Shown piece by piece: positions 1 to 7,732 of a DNA stretch of 12,513 nucleotides (its first letter is position 1; each line of letters begins with the position of its first letter). This DNA is from JBEGQX01 sp041180805 (GTDB lineage: Bacteria > Planctomycetota > Planctomycetia > Gemmatales > Gemmataceae): the NCBI GenBank assembly GCA_041180805.1, contig JBEGQX010000374.1, forward strand, positions 1-12,513, written 5' to 3'. Both the position numbers and the translations under genes were made by a program. The notes under the pieces were generated by a model, which did not search any database, was not told where the DNA came from, and was given only the letters and a program-made list of their open reading frames with translations.

Positions 1-1142
1 CCTATGACGAGTTCGTGCGTGGCATCATAGCTGCTTCCGGGGAATGGCAGGATGCGCCTGCGGTGAATTGGTACTGGCAAAGCCGCGATGACCAGGTGCA
101 CCAGGTGACAGCGGATACCGCACAGATTTTTCTGGGGGTTCGGTTGCAATGTGCCCGTTGCCATCATCATCCGTACGAACGTTGGGGCCAGGCCGATTAT
201 TATGGTTTGGCCGGCTTTTTCACCCGCCTTGGAAGGAAGAGCTTTGGAGAACCACCGCCCTATTTCGCATCGCCCAAGGTTACCACTGGGGAAAAAAATC
301 CACTGACAGGCAAAACTCCGGAGCCCAAGTTCCTAGATGGATCCGAACCAAAATTTTCCGAGGAGGAAGATCCACGCCATGCCTTGGTGGACTGGATGGC
401 AAAACCGGACAATCCTTTCTTTTCCAAGACCTTGGTAAACCGATTGTGGGGTCACTTCTTTGCCCGTGGGTTATTTCAGGAAGTGGATGACCTTCGGGAC
501 ACCAATCCGCCCAGTAACCCCGAGTTGTTGGATTATCTGGCTAAAGAGTTCGTTAATAGCAAATTTGACACCAAGGCTGTCATTCGAACGATCCTTAACA
601 GCAGGCTTTACCAGGTTGGTTCCGAGCCAACGGATTACAACAGGAATGATCGGCAGAATTTTGCCCGTTATTACGCCCGCAGGATGCCGGCTGAGGTTTT
701 TTTGGATGTGGTGAACCAAGTTACCGGAAATAAAGCCGGCCTGAATGGTATCAGCGCAAACGGTCGTGCGATAGATTTACCCCACGAAAACTTCGGATCT
801 TATTTCTTGGATACTTTCGATCGTCCGCGCAGGGTTACCGCTTGCGAATGTGAACGATCCACGGGTGCCACCCTGGCACAGGTGCTTTTGCTTTCCAATT
901 CGGAAGAGGTAGAGGGGAAAATTTCCAGCAAGGAAGGCCGATTGACAAAACTGATCCAGTCCAAAAAGCCGATGGAAGAGTTGCTGGATGAATTGTATCT
1001 GGGGGCATTCTCACGCTTTCCAACCGCTGCGGAGAAAACCAGGTTGATGAACTTTGTTGCAAAAGTGGATGACAAACAACAGGCTTACGAGGATGTGTTA
1101 TGGGCGATCGTGAATTCCCGCGAGTTCATGTTCAACCATTAA
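1..1142 (+). CDS. DUF1549/DUF1553 planctomycete protein, 3' part only
   Basis: This is the C-terminal 379 residues of a protein whose start lies before the window; the frame is open from the first bases (first whole codon at base 3). The visible part opens with the end of a DUF1549 (PSCyt2-associated) domain, which carries CARCH followed by HHP (residues 50-54), a CxxCH motif. From about residue 120 to the end it matches DUF1553 (PSD1), including an NPFFSKTLVNRLWGHFFARG-like stretch. Full-length members usually have an N-terminal signal peptide and a PSCyt1 cytochrome domain, and are thought to be exported; their reaction is not established. DUF1501 follows 22 bases downstream, the usual partner order in planctomycetes, so the two are probably co-transcribed. 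The family call is firm; whether a PSCyt1 domain precedes it cannot be seen. The GTG at base 15 is not a real start. Confidence 0.93.
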   Translation, partial: YDEFVRGIIAASGEWQDAPAVNWYWQSRDDQVHQVTADTAQIFLGVRLQCARCHHHPYERWGQADYYGLAGFFTRLGRKSFGEPPPYFASPKVTTGEKNPLTGKTPEPKFLDGSEPKFSEEEDPRHALVDWMAKPDNPFFSKTLVNRLWGHFFARGLFQEVDDLRDTNPPSNPELLDYLAKEFVNSKFDTKAVIRTILNSRLYQVGSEPTDYNRNDRQNFARYYARRMPAEVFLDVVNQVTGNKAGLNGISANGRAIDLPHENFGSYFLDTFDRPRRVTACECERSTGATLAQVLLLSNSEEVEGKISSKEGRLTKLIQSKKPMEELLDELYLGAFSRFPTAAEKTRLMNFVAKVDDKQQAYEDVLWAIVNSREFMFNH

Positions 1143-1164
1143 TGCTGCCAGGGGAGTTTCTGAC

Positions 1165-2487
1165 ATGCTGGAATTCATAGGAAATACGGCACCCACCTGC
1201 GATGGTATAAATCGAAGATCGTTCCTGAAGGTGGGTAGTCTGGCACTGGGCGGACTTACATTGCCTTCCCTGCTCAGGGCGCGTGCCAACGGCAACAAAT
1301 CCGCAAAGAAAAGATCGGTGATACTTGTTTGGCAGGCTGGTGGGCCCAGCCATTTGGATATGTATGACCTTAAACCCAACGCCCCTGCCGAGATTCGTGG
1401 TGAATTCAAGCCCATTTCAACGAATGTGAATGGCATACAAATCAGCGAGCATTTGCCCAATCAAGCGAAAATCATGGATAAACTGGCAATTCTTCGTTCG
1501 GCTTGCCATACGAATGCAGGCCATGGCATGGGTGCCCAGTGGATGCTTACAGGCTATCAACCCACCATAGAGGTAAATGACAACATCTATCCTTCCGTGG
1601 GTTCGGTGGTTGCCAAGGTAAAAGGCGCCAATGATGCTGTCATGCCCCCTTATGTGAATTTGCCGAGGCTTTTGAATCTTGGCAAGGCGGCATATCTTGG
1701 GGCGTCTTACAATCCCTTCGCACCAGATAATGATCCCAATTCGGATAGTTTTCAGGTTCGTAATTTGAAACTACCACAGAAGATCGCCGCGGATCGATTG
1801 AACCGCCGCCGTGACCTTCTTAAGGATATTGACAACATTCGCAGGGATATTGATACCAAGGGAGACTTGGAGGGGTTGGATTCCTTCTATCGGGATGCCT
1901 TTGAGATGGTGACCAACACCAAGGCGCAAAAGGCGTTTGACATTCATCAGGAACCGGCGCCTCTCAGGGAAGCCTACGGTAGGAATGATTTGGGGCAAAG
2001 TTGCCTGCTTGCCCGGAGACTGGTGGAGGCAGGTGTTACTTTTGTGACCATTCAGGCTGGAGGCGGCTGGGATACCCATGGCGATAATTTCAAGGGTCTA
2101 AAAAATAACCTTCTGCCAAAGTTTGATCTTGCAGTGGCAGCCCTGGTGCAGGATTTGTGCGATCGTGGCATGCAGGATGAAGTACTTGTGATGGCAATGG
2201 GTGAGTTTGGCCGTACCCCAAGGATAAATCCAGGTGCCGGGCGTGACCACTGGCCGGGCGCCATGTCAGTACTTTATGCGGGTGGTGGATTAAAAATGGG
2301 TCAGGTGGTAGGTTCCACCAACGGCAATGCCGAATACCCGACCAGCAAGCCTGCATCACCTGGTTGCGTTCTTTCCACCATGTATCACTGCCTTGGTATT
2401 GATCATCATGTGCCGTTCTACGACCAGGCGCAGCGTCCGTTACCGATTCTTAACGAGGGTGAACCAATCCAGGAATTGATTGGATAG
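1165..2487 (+). CDS. DUF1501 family protein, Tat-exported
   Basis: This 440-residue protein has a twin-arginine signal near the N-terminus (NRRSFLK, Arg17-Arg18), a hydrophobic stretch and an ARA sequence ending near residue 41 as a possible cleavage site. It should therefore be exported folded through Tat. The body is DUF1501, related to the alkaline phosphatase/sulfatase fold. Family-typical segments are QAGGPSHLDMYDLKP near residue 55, an HTNAGHGMGAQW segment, GGGWDTH in the middle, GEFGRTP at 346-352 and DHWPG at 361-365. Histidines and acidic residues in these segments could bind metal, but no reaction is established for the family. The length is normal. The ATG has a strong ribosome binding site, AGGGGAG at 1150-1156, with 8 bases of spacing. 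It sits between the DUF1553 and PPC-domain genes in the classic planctomycete trio. Confidence 0.95.
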   Translation: MLEFIGNTAPTCDGINRRSFLKVGSLALGGLTLPSLLRARANGNKSAKKRSVILVWQAGGPSHLDMYDLKPNAPAEIRGEFKPISTNVNGIQISEHLPNQAKIMDKLAILRSACHTNAGHGMGAQWMLTGYQPTIEVNDNIYPSVGSVVAKVKGANDAVMPPYVNLPRLLNLGKAAYLGASYNPFAPDNDPNSDSFQVRNLKLPQKIAADRLNRRRDLLKDIDNIRRDIDTKGDLEGLDSFYRDAFEMVTNTKAQKAFDIHQEPAPLREAYGRNDLGQSCLLARRLVEAGVTFVTIQAGGGWDTHGDNFKGLKNNLLPKFDLAVAALVQDLCDRGMQDEVLVMAMGEFGRTPRINPGAGRDHWPGAMSVLYAGGGLKMGQVVGSTNGNAEYPTSKPASPGCVLSTMYHCLGIDHHVPFYDQAQRPLPILNEGEPIQELIG

Positions 2488-2489
2488 CA

Positions 2490-2510
2490 AAACCCTGCCG
2501 GGTTTCTTTT
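2490..2510 (+). terminator. Weak hairpin between DUF1501 and PPC genes
   Basis: AAACCC (2490-2495) and GGGTTT (2500-2505) form a perfect 6-base-pair stem with a TGCC loop, followed by CTTTT. It lies three bases after the DUF1501 stop codon and just before the ribosome binding site of the next gene. It could be a weak terminator or an attenuator that lowers downstream expression. The short stem and short T-run make full termination unlikely, and the next gene still looks co-transcribed. Confidence 0.3.
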
Positions 2511-2522
2511 CAGGGGAAAATC

Positions 2523-4661
2523 TTGTTTCGTATACCAATAGCGATGGCAATTCCGGCGCTTGTGCTGGTGTTGCCAGTTTGGGCTGATCTTCCATCCGTC
2601 CGGTTGGACCGGATTTTTCCACTAGGCGCCGCACAAGGAGCAAAACTTGAAATCGAATTTCAAGGCACGGATGTGGATGATCCCAGGGATCTGGTTTTTG
2701 ATCACCCTGGCATCAAATCGAAATTCCTGAAAGATCGCAAGTTTGAAGTCACGGTCGATTCCAAGGTTCCTCCCGGCACTTACGACTGCTGGTTGGTTGC
2801 CCGTTATGGGGTTAGCAATCCCAGGTCGTTTGCTGTATCCAGCGGTTTTACCGATGTTCAGGAAAAAGAGCCGAATGATGACTTGACCCAAGCGCAGACT
2901 GTGGAGGTAAATTCAACCATTCATGGTACTTCGGATACCAGCAAGGAAGATAACTTCCGCTTCAAATTGAAGAAGGGACAGCGGATTACCATTGCCTGCA
3001 ATGCCGAGCGATTGGATTCCCAGATGGATGGTGTGTTGTTTCTGCACGATGGACAGGGTAGACAAGTTGCCTCCAATGGCGATTACGATGGCAGGGACCC
3101 TTTCTTGGATTTTATTTCGCCCCAGGATGGCGAGTATGTGGTCAAATTGCACGATCTTTCATTTCGTGGAGGCCAGCCCTATCGGTTAGTGATCAGCGAT
3201 AAACCTCAGTTGGAAAATATTAGCCCTCGTGTTGTTCAGGGTGATACTGCCGCGGAGATAATCGCTTTTGGCAGGAACCTGGGTGCGAAATCCAAAGCGT
3301 CCAATTGGTCGATCATGGATTTGCCTTTGAATGAGTTTGCTTGCAAAGTGCAACCCCCGAAAGACATTCTTAAACTTGGCAGATACCTGTTTCTGGAGCA
3401 CCCTTCCTCGCATAGCGTGTTGCCTACCGCGGCCACATGCACTTTAAATGGGTTTCAAGATTTGGTGTTTGTGGATGGTGCAAGCCTGATTACCACACCC
3501 ATCATGGTTTCTGCCCACCCTGTCACAATAGAGGAAGAACCGAACAATTCCGCCTCTCAGGCCCAAAAGATTCAGTTGCCCGCAGTGGTATCCGGCAGAT
3601 TTGATGCCGAACGCGATGGAGACTGGTACGAGTTCGAGGCAAAAGAAACAGGCGCTTATTCTTTGGAAGTATACTGCGAGAGAATAGCCGGTCGTGCTGA
3701 TCCCTATGTTTTTGTGCAGGATGACAAGGGTGCCAAGGTGGGTGAACTTGATGACTATGGTCATCGATTGAATGGGTTTGATGGACATTTACGGGATCCT
3801 TCGGGACAGGTGAATTTGACTGCCGGCAAAAAATATCACCTCTTTGTTCAGGATCGTTACAAACGGGGAGGCGCCAGGTTTCAATATGTACTTGCCATCC
3901 AGAAACTCGAGTTCGATTTTCACATCGCATCGAATCATTCCCTGAACCCAGGGCCCAACGGGTTGAATCTTCGCCGGGGTGGCACTGCCTGGTTGAATCT
4001 AATCATCCACCAGAAGGGTCCCTCTGTTCCCATTACTGTCAGGGCCGAGGGATTGCCAGTCGGGGTCCATGCCGAACCGATGATTCAACGCAACAGTTCC
4101 AATGGCCTGATTGTCTTTCATGCCGACAAGGATGCCCAGGAATGCACCGTTCCGATTCGGCTTGTGGCTTCGGCAACCCGTGAAAATGAAATTGTGGAAC
4201 GCGAGGTTAGGCCGTATTCACGGGTGTGGAGCGAACCTAATATTGCATCCAGCAGGCCCATGCGCCAACAGTTGCTTGCTGTGCGGGAAACTGCGCCTTT
4301 TGCACTGGCTTTTGAAAAGTCATCGGCAGAAACAAAAGCAGGTGAAAAGCTGGAACTGAATGTGAAACTGGACAGGCTTTGGCCCGAATTCAAAAATCAG
4401 CTAACACTTCAGGCGCTGGAGTTTCCCAATTCCATCAAGATGGCCAATGTCATCCTTGCGGCGGATAAGAACGAAGCCAAAGTAACCTTGGATGTGCAGG
4501 CCAACTGTCAGCCGGGGGATTATTCTGTGGTGATTTCGGGCCAGGGGCAGGTGCCTTTCAGCAAAGATGAAAAGATAAGTCCCAAGCCAAATACTTTGGT
4601 GACCCAGGCTTCCAAACCCCTTAAGTTGACTGTCAAACCTAAGGAAGAGAAGACAAAGTAG
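2523..4661 (+). CDS. Secreted protein with two PPC domains
   Basis: This 712-residue protein begins with a hydrophobic signal-like segment ending around VWADLP (residues 19-24), so it is probably exported. Residues of about 25-107 resemble the beta-rich, IPT/TIG-like N-terminal module common in planctomycete proteins of this type. Two pre-peptidase C-terminal (PPC) domains follow, each opening with the EPN signature: roughly 114-223 (EPND at 116-119) and 336-461 (EPNN). The last 250 residues look beta-rich but match no domain I can name, and the tail is lysine-rich (VKPKEEKTK). No protease domain is visible, so PPC here probably serves binding or scaffolding. The chosen start is TTG at 2523, because AGGGG at 2512-2516 stands 6 bases before it; an in-frame ATG at 2544 would shorten the signal by seven residues. 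It is the third member of the DUF1553-DUF1501-PPC set. Confidence 0.9.
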   Translation: MFRIPIAMAIPALVLVLPVWADLPSVRLDRIFPLGAAQGAKLEIEFQGTDVDDPRDLVFDHPGIKSKFLKDRKFEVTVDSKVPPGTYDCWLVARYGVSNPRSFAVSSGFTDVQEKEPNDDLTQAQTVEVNSTIHGTSDTSKEDNFRFKLKKGQRITIACNAERLDSQMDGVLFLHDGQGRQVASNGDYDGRDPFLDFISPQDGEYVVKLHDLSFRGGQPYRLVISDKPQLENISPRVVQGDTAAEIIAFGRNLGAKSKASNWSIMDLPLNEFACKVQPPKDILKLGRYLFLEHPSSHSVLPTAATCTLNGFQDLVFVDGASLITTPIMVSAHPVTIEEEPNNSASQAQKIQLPAVVSGRFDAERDGDWYEFEAKETGAYSLEVYCERIAGRADPYVFVQDDKGAKVGELDDYGHRLNGFDGHLRDPSGQVNLTAGKKYHLFVQDRYKRGGARFQYVLAIQKLEFDFHIASNHSLNPGPNGLNLRRGGTAWLNLIIHQKGPSVPITVRAEGLPVGVHAEPMIQRNSSNGLIVFHADKDAQECTVPIRLVASATRENEIVEREVRPYSRVWSEPNIASSRPMRQQLLAVRETAPFALAFEKSSAETKAGEKLELNVKLDRLWPEFKNQLTLQALEFPNSIKMANVILAADKNEAKVTLDVQANCQPGDYSVVISGQGQVPFSKDEKISPKPNTLVTQASKPLKLTVKPKEEKTK

Positions 4662-4667
4662 GTTGAA

Positions 4668-5135
4668 ATGAAAGTCCTCTTTTTGCATGGTTGGAAATCG
4701 GTTCCTGGTGGTGTAAAGCCTACCTACCTGAAAGGCAAGGGCCTTGAGGTTATCAACCCCGCGCTGGATGACAATGATTTTGCCAAGGCTGTTGCCACGG
4801 CAGAGCAGGCTTTCGAAAAACACCGTCCGGCAGTGGTCGTTGGGTCTTCAAGGGGTGGCGCTGTTGCCATGAATCTGACAGATCGGCAGGTGCCATTGGT
4901 ACTATTGTGCCCGGCCTGGAAAAATTGGGGCACTGTGAAAACAATCAATAGCAAATCCGTTGTGCTGCATTCCAGGATGGATGACGTTATTCCTTTCCAG
5001 CATTCACTGGAATTGATTGAAAACAGCAACCTTGCATCCGGTCATTTATTGGAAGTTGGTGGAGACCACAGGCTGTCAGATCCCAAATCGCTTGAGGAAA
5101 TGTACCAGCGCGTGTTAAGGGCATTGGGCAGGTAA
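4668..5135 (+). CDS. Small alpha/beta hydrolase, YqiA/RBBP9-like
   Basis: This compact 155-residue hydrolase has the full set of alpha/beta-hydrolase marks: an LFLHGW strand-loop at residues 4-9, a nucleophile elbow GSSRG (59-63, Ser61), a candidate acid in SRMDDVIP (Asp105 or Asp106) and the catalytic His134 in GGDHRL. There is no signal peptide, so it should act in the cytoplasm, and the substrate is unknown. Its size fits the short serine-hydrolase group of YqiA and RBBP9-like proteins. It starts six bases after the PPC gene, and its weak AGG site overlaps that gene's TAG stop, which suggests translational coupling and one operon. Its stop faces the stop of the SGNH gene with only 12 bases between them. 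The fold is certain and the subfamily is less so. Confidence 0.88.
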   Translation: MKVLFLHGWKSVPGGVKPTYLKGKGLEVINPALDDNDFAKAVATAEQAFEKHRPAVVVGSSRGGAVAMNLTDRQVPLVLLCPAWKNWGTVKTINSKSVVLHSRMDDVIPFQHSLELIENSNLASGHLLEVGGDHRLSDPKSLEEMYQRVLRALGR

Positions 5136-5147
5136 ACAAGGGATGGA

Positions 5148-5864
5148 TTATTTGCCCATAAGTTCCAACACTTTGGGTTCGATGGCTTCCGCCCAAAGGA
5201 AGTAACCCTTTTCAGAAAGATGCAAGAAATCGGGCATGATTTCCTTGGTTAGCATGCCATCCTTATCAAGGAAAACACTGCCAATATCTTGAAAGACCAC
5301 CCGGTTCCCATCCTCCATTTTTGCAAGTTCCCCGTTCAAGGTGGCTATCTTCTTTCGGAAGTTGGTTTCCGGTTTTTGATCCCTGGGGAAAACCGCCAGC
5401 AAAAGCACCTTTGCTTTCGGAAGTTTTTCCTGAAGGGTGTTCAGGATGGTTTTTACTCCACGGGCTACATCTGCTGGTTGGTCACCGTGCAGGCCAAAGT
5501 TATTGGTGCCTATCATCAGCACCACCACCTTGGGGGTTAGGCCTTCCAATTCACCGTTCTGGATGCGCCAGAGTACATTTTGGGTTGTATCACCACCAAT
5601 TCCAAAGTTCACCGCCTTGCGATCGGCGAAATGTTTCTTCCAGGCGGCGTTGGTTCCCCAACCCTCGGTTATGGAATCGCCCAGAAAAAGAATATCCGCG
5701 GTCCCCTGCTTGGCCCGCGCCAGAAATTTTTCATGGCGTTCCTTCCAAGATGAAATGCTCATCCAGCGATATTCCTTGTTGCGTGGTGCTGCCAGTGAGG
5801 GATCTTCGCCCATGGCAAATAATGGAATGATTAAAAGCATCAGCATGGAAAGGATGCGATTCAT
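5148..5864 (-). CDS. Secreted SGNH/GDSL-type hydrolase
   Basis: This 238-residue protein of the SGNH superfamily is closest in pattern to the platelet-activating-factor acetylhydrolase beta/gamma-like group. It carries block I GDSITEGW (residues 62-69, nucleophile Ser64), block II NFGIGGDTT (Gly in the oxyanion hole, 86-94), block III GTNN (119-122) and block V DFLH (Asp212, His215). The set is complete, so it is predicted to be an active esterase or acetylhydrolase, perhaps on sugar esters. A hydrophobic signal peptide (about residues 1-19, ending AMG) predicts export. I chose the ATG at 5864 because the signal peptide begins there and the purine-rich AGAAAGA lies upstream; an in-frame start 13 codons earlier would add a charged leader. 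It converges on the upstream operon and is divergent from the mini-cytochrome gene. Confidence 0.92.
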   Translation of the reverse strand: MNRILSMLMLLIIPLFAMGEDPSLAAPRNKEYRWMSISSWKERHEKFLARAKQGTADILFLGDSITEGWGTNAAWKKHFADRKAVNFGIGGDTTQNVLWRIQNGELEGLTPKVVVLMIGTNNFGLHGDQPADVARGVKTILNTLQEKLPKAKVLLLAVFPRDQKPETNFRKKIATLNGELAKMEDGNRVVFQDIGSVFLDKDGMLTKEIMPDFLHLSEKGYFLWAEAIEPKVLELMGK

Positions 5865-6040
5865 AATGTTCTTTCTGCTTTTGGAGTGCATGTTGGTAAA
5901 CAAAAATTCATAATAACCAAATGCAATCTTGCTTCGAAATCAAATTCTTCTCGTTTCTCGGAGTGTGTTACTCATTTAGAATTCATGGTTGGTAATTACC
6001 TTAACTATGGTAGATTCAGCTAAGCAAAATGGAGAAAACT
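5865..6040. promoter_or_regulatory. Divergent intergenic region with palindrome
   Basis: This A+T-rich spacer separates the SGNH hydrolase from the mini-cytochrome gene and must hold promoters for both. On the + strand TTGGTA (5989-5994) and TAGATT (6011-6016), 16 bases apart, could act as -35 and -10 boxes; each matches the sigma-70 consensus at 4 of 6 positions. GGTAATTACC (5991-6000) is a perfect 10-base palindrome overlapping the candidate -35 box, so it could be an operator. I see no comparably good promoter on the - strand. These are pattern calls on a group whose promoters are poorly known. Confidence 0.3.
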
Positions 6041-6397
6041 ATGAAAAGTAAATCTTTGGCGGTGATGATGGTTGGTGTTCTTTTCTTGCAGGTTGGAAGC
6101 GCTTTTGCCGAAGCCCCCACCTACACCAAGGATATTCAGCCTTTTCTAACCAAGTACTGTGTGGATTGTCATGGAGCCAACAAGCCGAAGGCTGGTTATA
6201 GGCTGGATTCCTATGATTCCCTCACTGGAAAAGGACGCAAAGCATCTGTGGTTCCTGGTGAGCCGGATAAAAGCAAGCTGGTGATGACCATGACAGGCCA
6301 GGCCAAGTTGATGCCACCAAAAAAGTCCTCTACACGCCCAACCGCTGACGAGATAGAGATGGTAAAAACCTGGGTTAAGAATGGGGCTAAGAAATAA
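6041..6397 (+). CDS. Secreted single-domain PSCyt1-type cytochrome c
   Basis: This 118-residue protein consists of a signal peptide (about residues 1-24, ending near AFAEA) and one planctomycete cytochrome c domain (PSCyt1). The haem site is CVDCH at residues 40-44, and Met91 in LMPPKK is the likely distal ligand. The typical YTKDIQPFL opening and a DEIEMVKTWVKNGAK ending are present. It probably carries electrons or binds haem outside the cytoplasm. PSCyt1 is usually fused in front of DUF1549/DUF1553, but here it stands alone. The start is ATG 6041 rather than ATG 6029, because GGAGAA (6031-6036) is well spaced for the former and would lie inside the latter. The esterase gene follows after 30 bases, so the two are likely co-transcribed. 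The role of the pair is unknown. Confidence 0.9.
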   Translation: MKSKSLAVMMVGVLFLQVGSAFAEAPTYTKDIQPFLTKYCVDCHGANKPKAGYRLDSYDSLTGKGRKASVVPGEPDKSKLVMTMTGQAKLMPPKKSSTRPTADEIEMVKTWVKNGAKK

Positions 6398-6427
6398 TTC
6401 CAGCCAGAATCCAGCAAAGGAACTCTT

Positions 6428-7270
6428 ATGTGGATAGCAACTTTTTCGTTGGGCATTTTTATGGCGCAATTGTCATTTAATGCGGAACCTAAAATCCGAA
6501 TGGATGTTCCCTATGCGGGGAATGACAACCCCAGGCAAACTCTGGATATTTACAGTCCTGAGAATGCAAAAGGCGCACCCGTTGTTTTTTGGATTCATGG
6601 TGGTGGCTGGCAGGCTGGCAGCAAAAAGGATGTTCTTTTAAAGCCCAAAGCATTCACGGAAAAGGGCTTCGTCTTTGTCTCAGTAAATTATCGGCTTTTG
6701 CCGGAGGCACAAACGATTCAGAATATGGGTGGTGACCTTGCGAAAGCATTGCGGTGGGTGTGTGACCATGCCAATGAAATGGGTGCAAATTCTAATCAGG
6801 TTTTTGTGATGGGACATTCAGCGGGAGCCCAGTTAGCTGCCCTGATTTGCACGGATGATCGTTATTTGAAAGCTGAAAAGCTTTCCTTTGAAATCTTGAA
6901 AGGTTGTGTTCCGGTGGATGGAGACACTTACGATGTGCCCATGCAGATTGGAATGGTGGAAGAACGCCGTGCAACAAGTTACAAAAGAAAATTCGGGGAT
7001 GAAAAAAGCCAGAAGGAACTTTCCCCCATCACCCATGTTGCCCGGGGGAAGGGGATTCCACCTTTTCTGATTCTTCATGTTGCTGAGCACCCTGAGACCA
7101 AGGCTCAATCACAAAAACTTGCCAAGGCGTTGAATGATGCTGGCATTCAGGCGAAAGCCTACCCGGCAACAGATAAAAACCACATCAGCATTAACAATGA
7201 TCTTGGTTCCGATGGTGACAAGCCAACTGTGGAACTGTTTGACTTTGTCCATAAAAGTTTAAAAAAATAA
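6428..7270 (+). CDS. Alpha/beta hydrolase, acetyl-esterase-like (HGGGW)
   Basis: This 280-residue esterase or lipase of the alpha/beta-hydrolase fold resembles the BD-FAE/carboxylesterase group. It has the oxyanion motif HGGGW at residues 57-61, the nucleophile elbow GHSAG at 129-133 (Ser131) and a catalytic His252 in KNHISIN. The expected acid region reads LHVAEHPETKAQ, with glutamates where I recall aspartates in relatives; the triad may use Glu or another residue. The N-terminus is hydrophobic (about residues 1-18) and may be a signal peptide or an anchor. AAGGAA at 6417-6422 precedes the ATG at good spacing. It forms a unit with the PSCyt1 gene upstream. The substrate is unknown; removal of acetyl or other small acyl groups from polysaccharides or small esters is plausible. 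Confidence 0.88.
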   Translation: MWIATFSLGIFMAQLSFNAEPKIRMDVPYAGNDNPRQTLDIYSPENAKGAPVVFWIHGGGWQAGSKKDVLLKPKAFTEKGFVFVSVNYRLLPEAQTIQNMGGDLAKALRWVCDHANEMGANSNQVFVMGHSAGAQLAALICTDDRYLKAEKLSFEILKGCVPVDGDTYDVPMQIGMVEERRATSYKRKFGDEKSQKELSPITHVARGKGIPPFLILHVAEHPETKAQSQKLAKALNDAGIQAKAYPATDKNHISINNDLGSDGDKPTVELFDFVHKSLKK

Positions 7271-7312
7271 ATTTAATTGCAATGGGCGTCTAATTTGAAT
7301 TTCGATCGGGTT

Positions 7313-7340
7313 GGTCGTCCTTTTTTCAAAAGGCCTGACC
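7313..7340 (+). promoter_or_regulatory. Hairpin covering the TspO ribosome binding site
   Basis: CCTTTT (7319-7324) pairs with AAAAGG (7328-7333) across a TTC loop, and GGTC (7313-7316) pairs with GACC (7337-7340) further out with a small internal loop. The structure ends at the base before the TspO start codon and buries its only Shine-Dalgarno-like bases (AAGG). It may have controlled translation. It is not a good terminator, because no T-run follows. The structure was read by eye, without a folding calculation. Confidence 0.3.
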
Positions 7341-7723
7341 ATGAGCTGGTTGGAATGGTATAACTCGCTTGCCAAGCCGTCATGGACACCACCGCTGGGC
7401 ATGATTGGGCTGATCTGGCAAATTCTCTACCCCATTATTTTGATTACTTTCGGGTTTGTTTTCGTTCAAGCTTTTCGTGGCAAGCTTCCCGGAAAAGTTG
7501 CAATCCCTTTATTTGTCAATCTTTTAGCCAATCTTGTGTTTACACCAATTCAATTTAGTCTTCGCAATATGCCGCTGGCCACTGTGGATCCATCATTTGG
7601 CTGATGGTTGCCATATGGCCGTTTCACCGGTGGTTGGCCTGTTGTCAATTACCCTACCTGCTTTGGGTATCCATCGCCACGGTGTTGCAATGCATTATTA
7701 CCTTCATGAATTGGGGTAAATAA
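7341..7723 (+). pseudogene. tspO: TspO/MBR family protein, disrupted by an internal deletion and frameshift
   Basis: TspO proteins are membrane proteins that bind tetrapyrroles and related ligands. Codons 1-83 (7341-7589) give a clean TspO N-terminus: WYNSLAKPSWTPP, then GLIWQILYP, RGK and FTPIQF, ending at TVD. That frame then reads PSFG and stops at 7604. From 7592 the next-but-one frame continues as the TspO C-terminus (IIWLMVAIWPFHRW, then LPYLLWVSIATVLQ and FMNWGK) to a TAA at 7721-7723. Between VD and IIW, relatives as I recall them carry about six or seven more residues, so roughly 19 or 22 bases seem lost, which both shortens and shifts the frame. The start is the ATG at 7341. It begins at the WY motif and so lacks the first membrane helix of the classic five-helix form. 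A sequencing or assembly error is possible. Confidence 0.85.
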
Positions 7724-7732
7724 CCATGGGGG

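Noticed and set aside
3523..3930. 135-residue open frame antisense to the PPC-domain gene
   Set aside because: It lies across the second PPC domain, has no recognisable domain, and its composition fits a shadow frame.
5321..5830. 169-residue open frame antisense to the SGNH hydrolase
   Set aside because: The opposite strand encodes a complete SGNH protein with all motifs; this frame has no domain and no good start signal.
6029..6040. Earlier ATG for the mini-cytochrome
   Set aside because: The GGAGAA that serves the ATG at 6041 would lie inside this longer form, and no site precedes 6029.
7534..7719. Open frame overlapping the end of the TspO remnant
   Set aside because: It is in a third frame; the real TspO continuation is in the frame running from 7592 to 7723.
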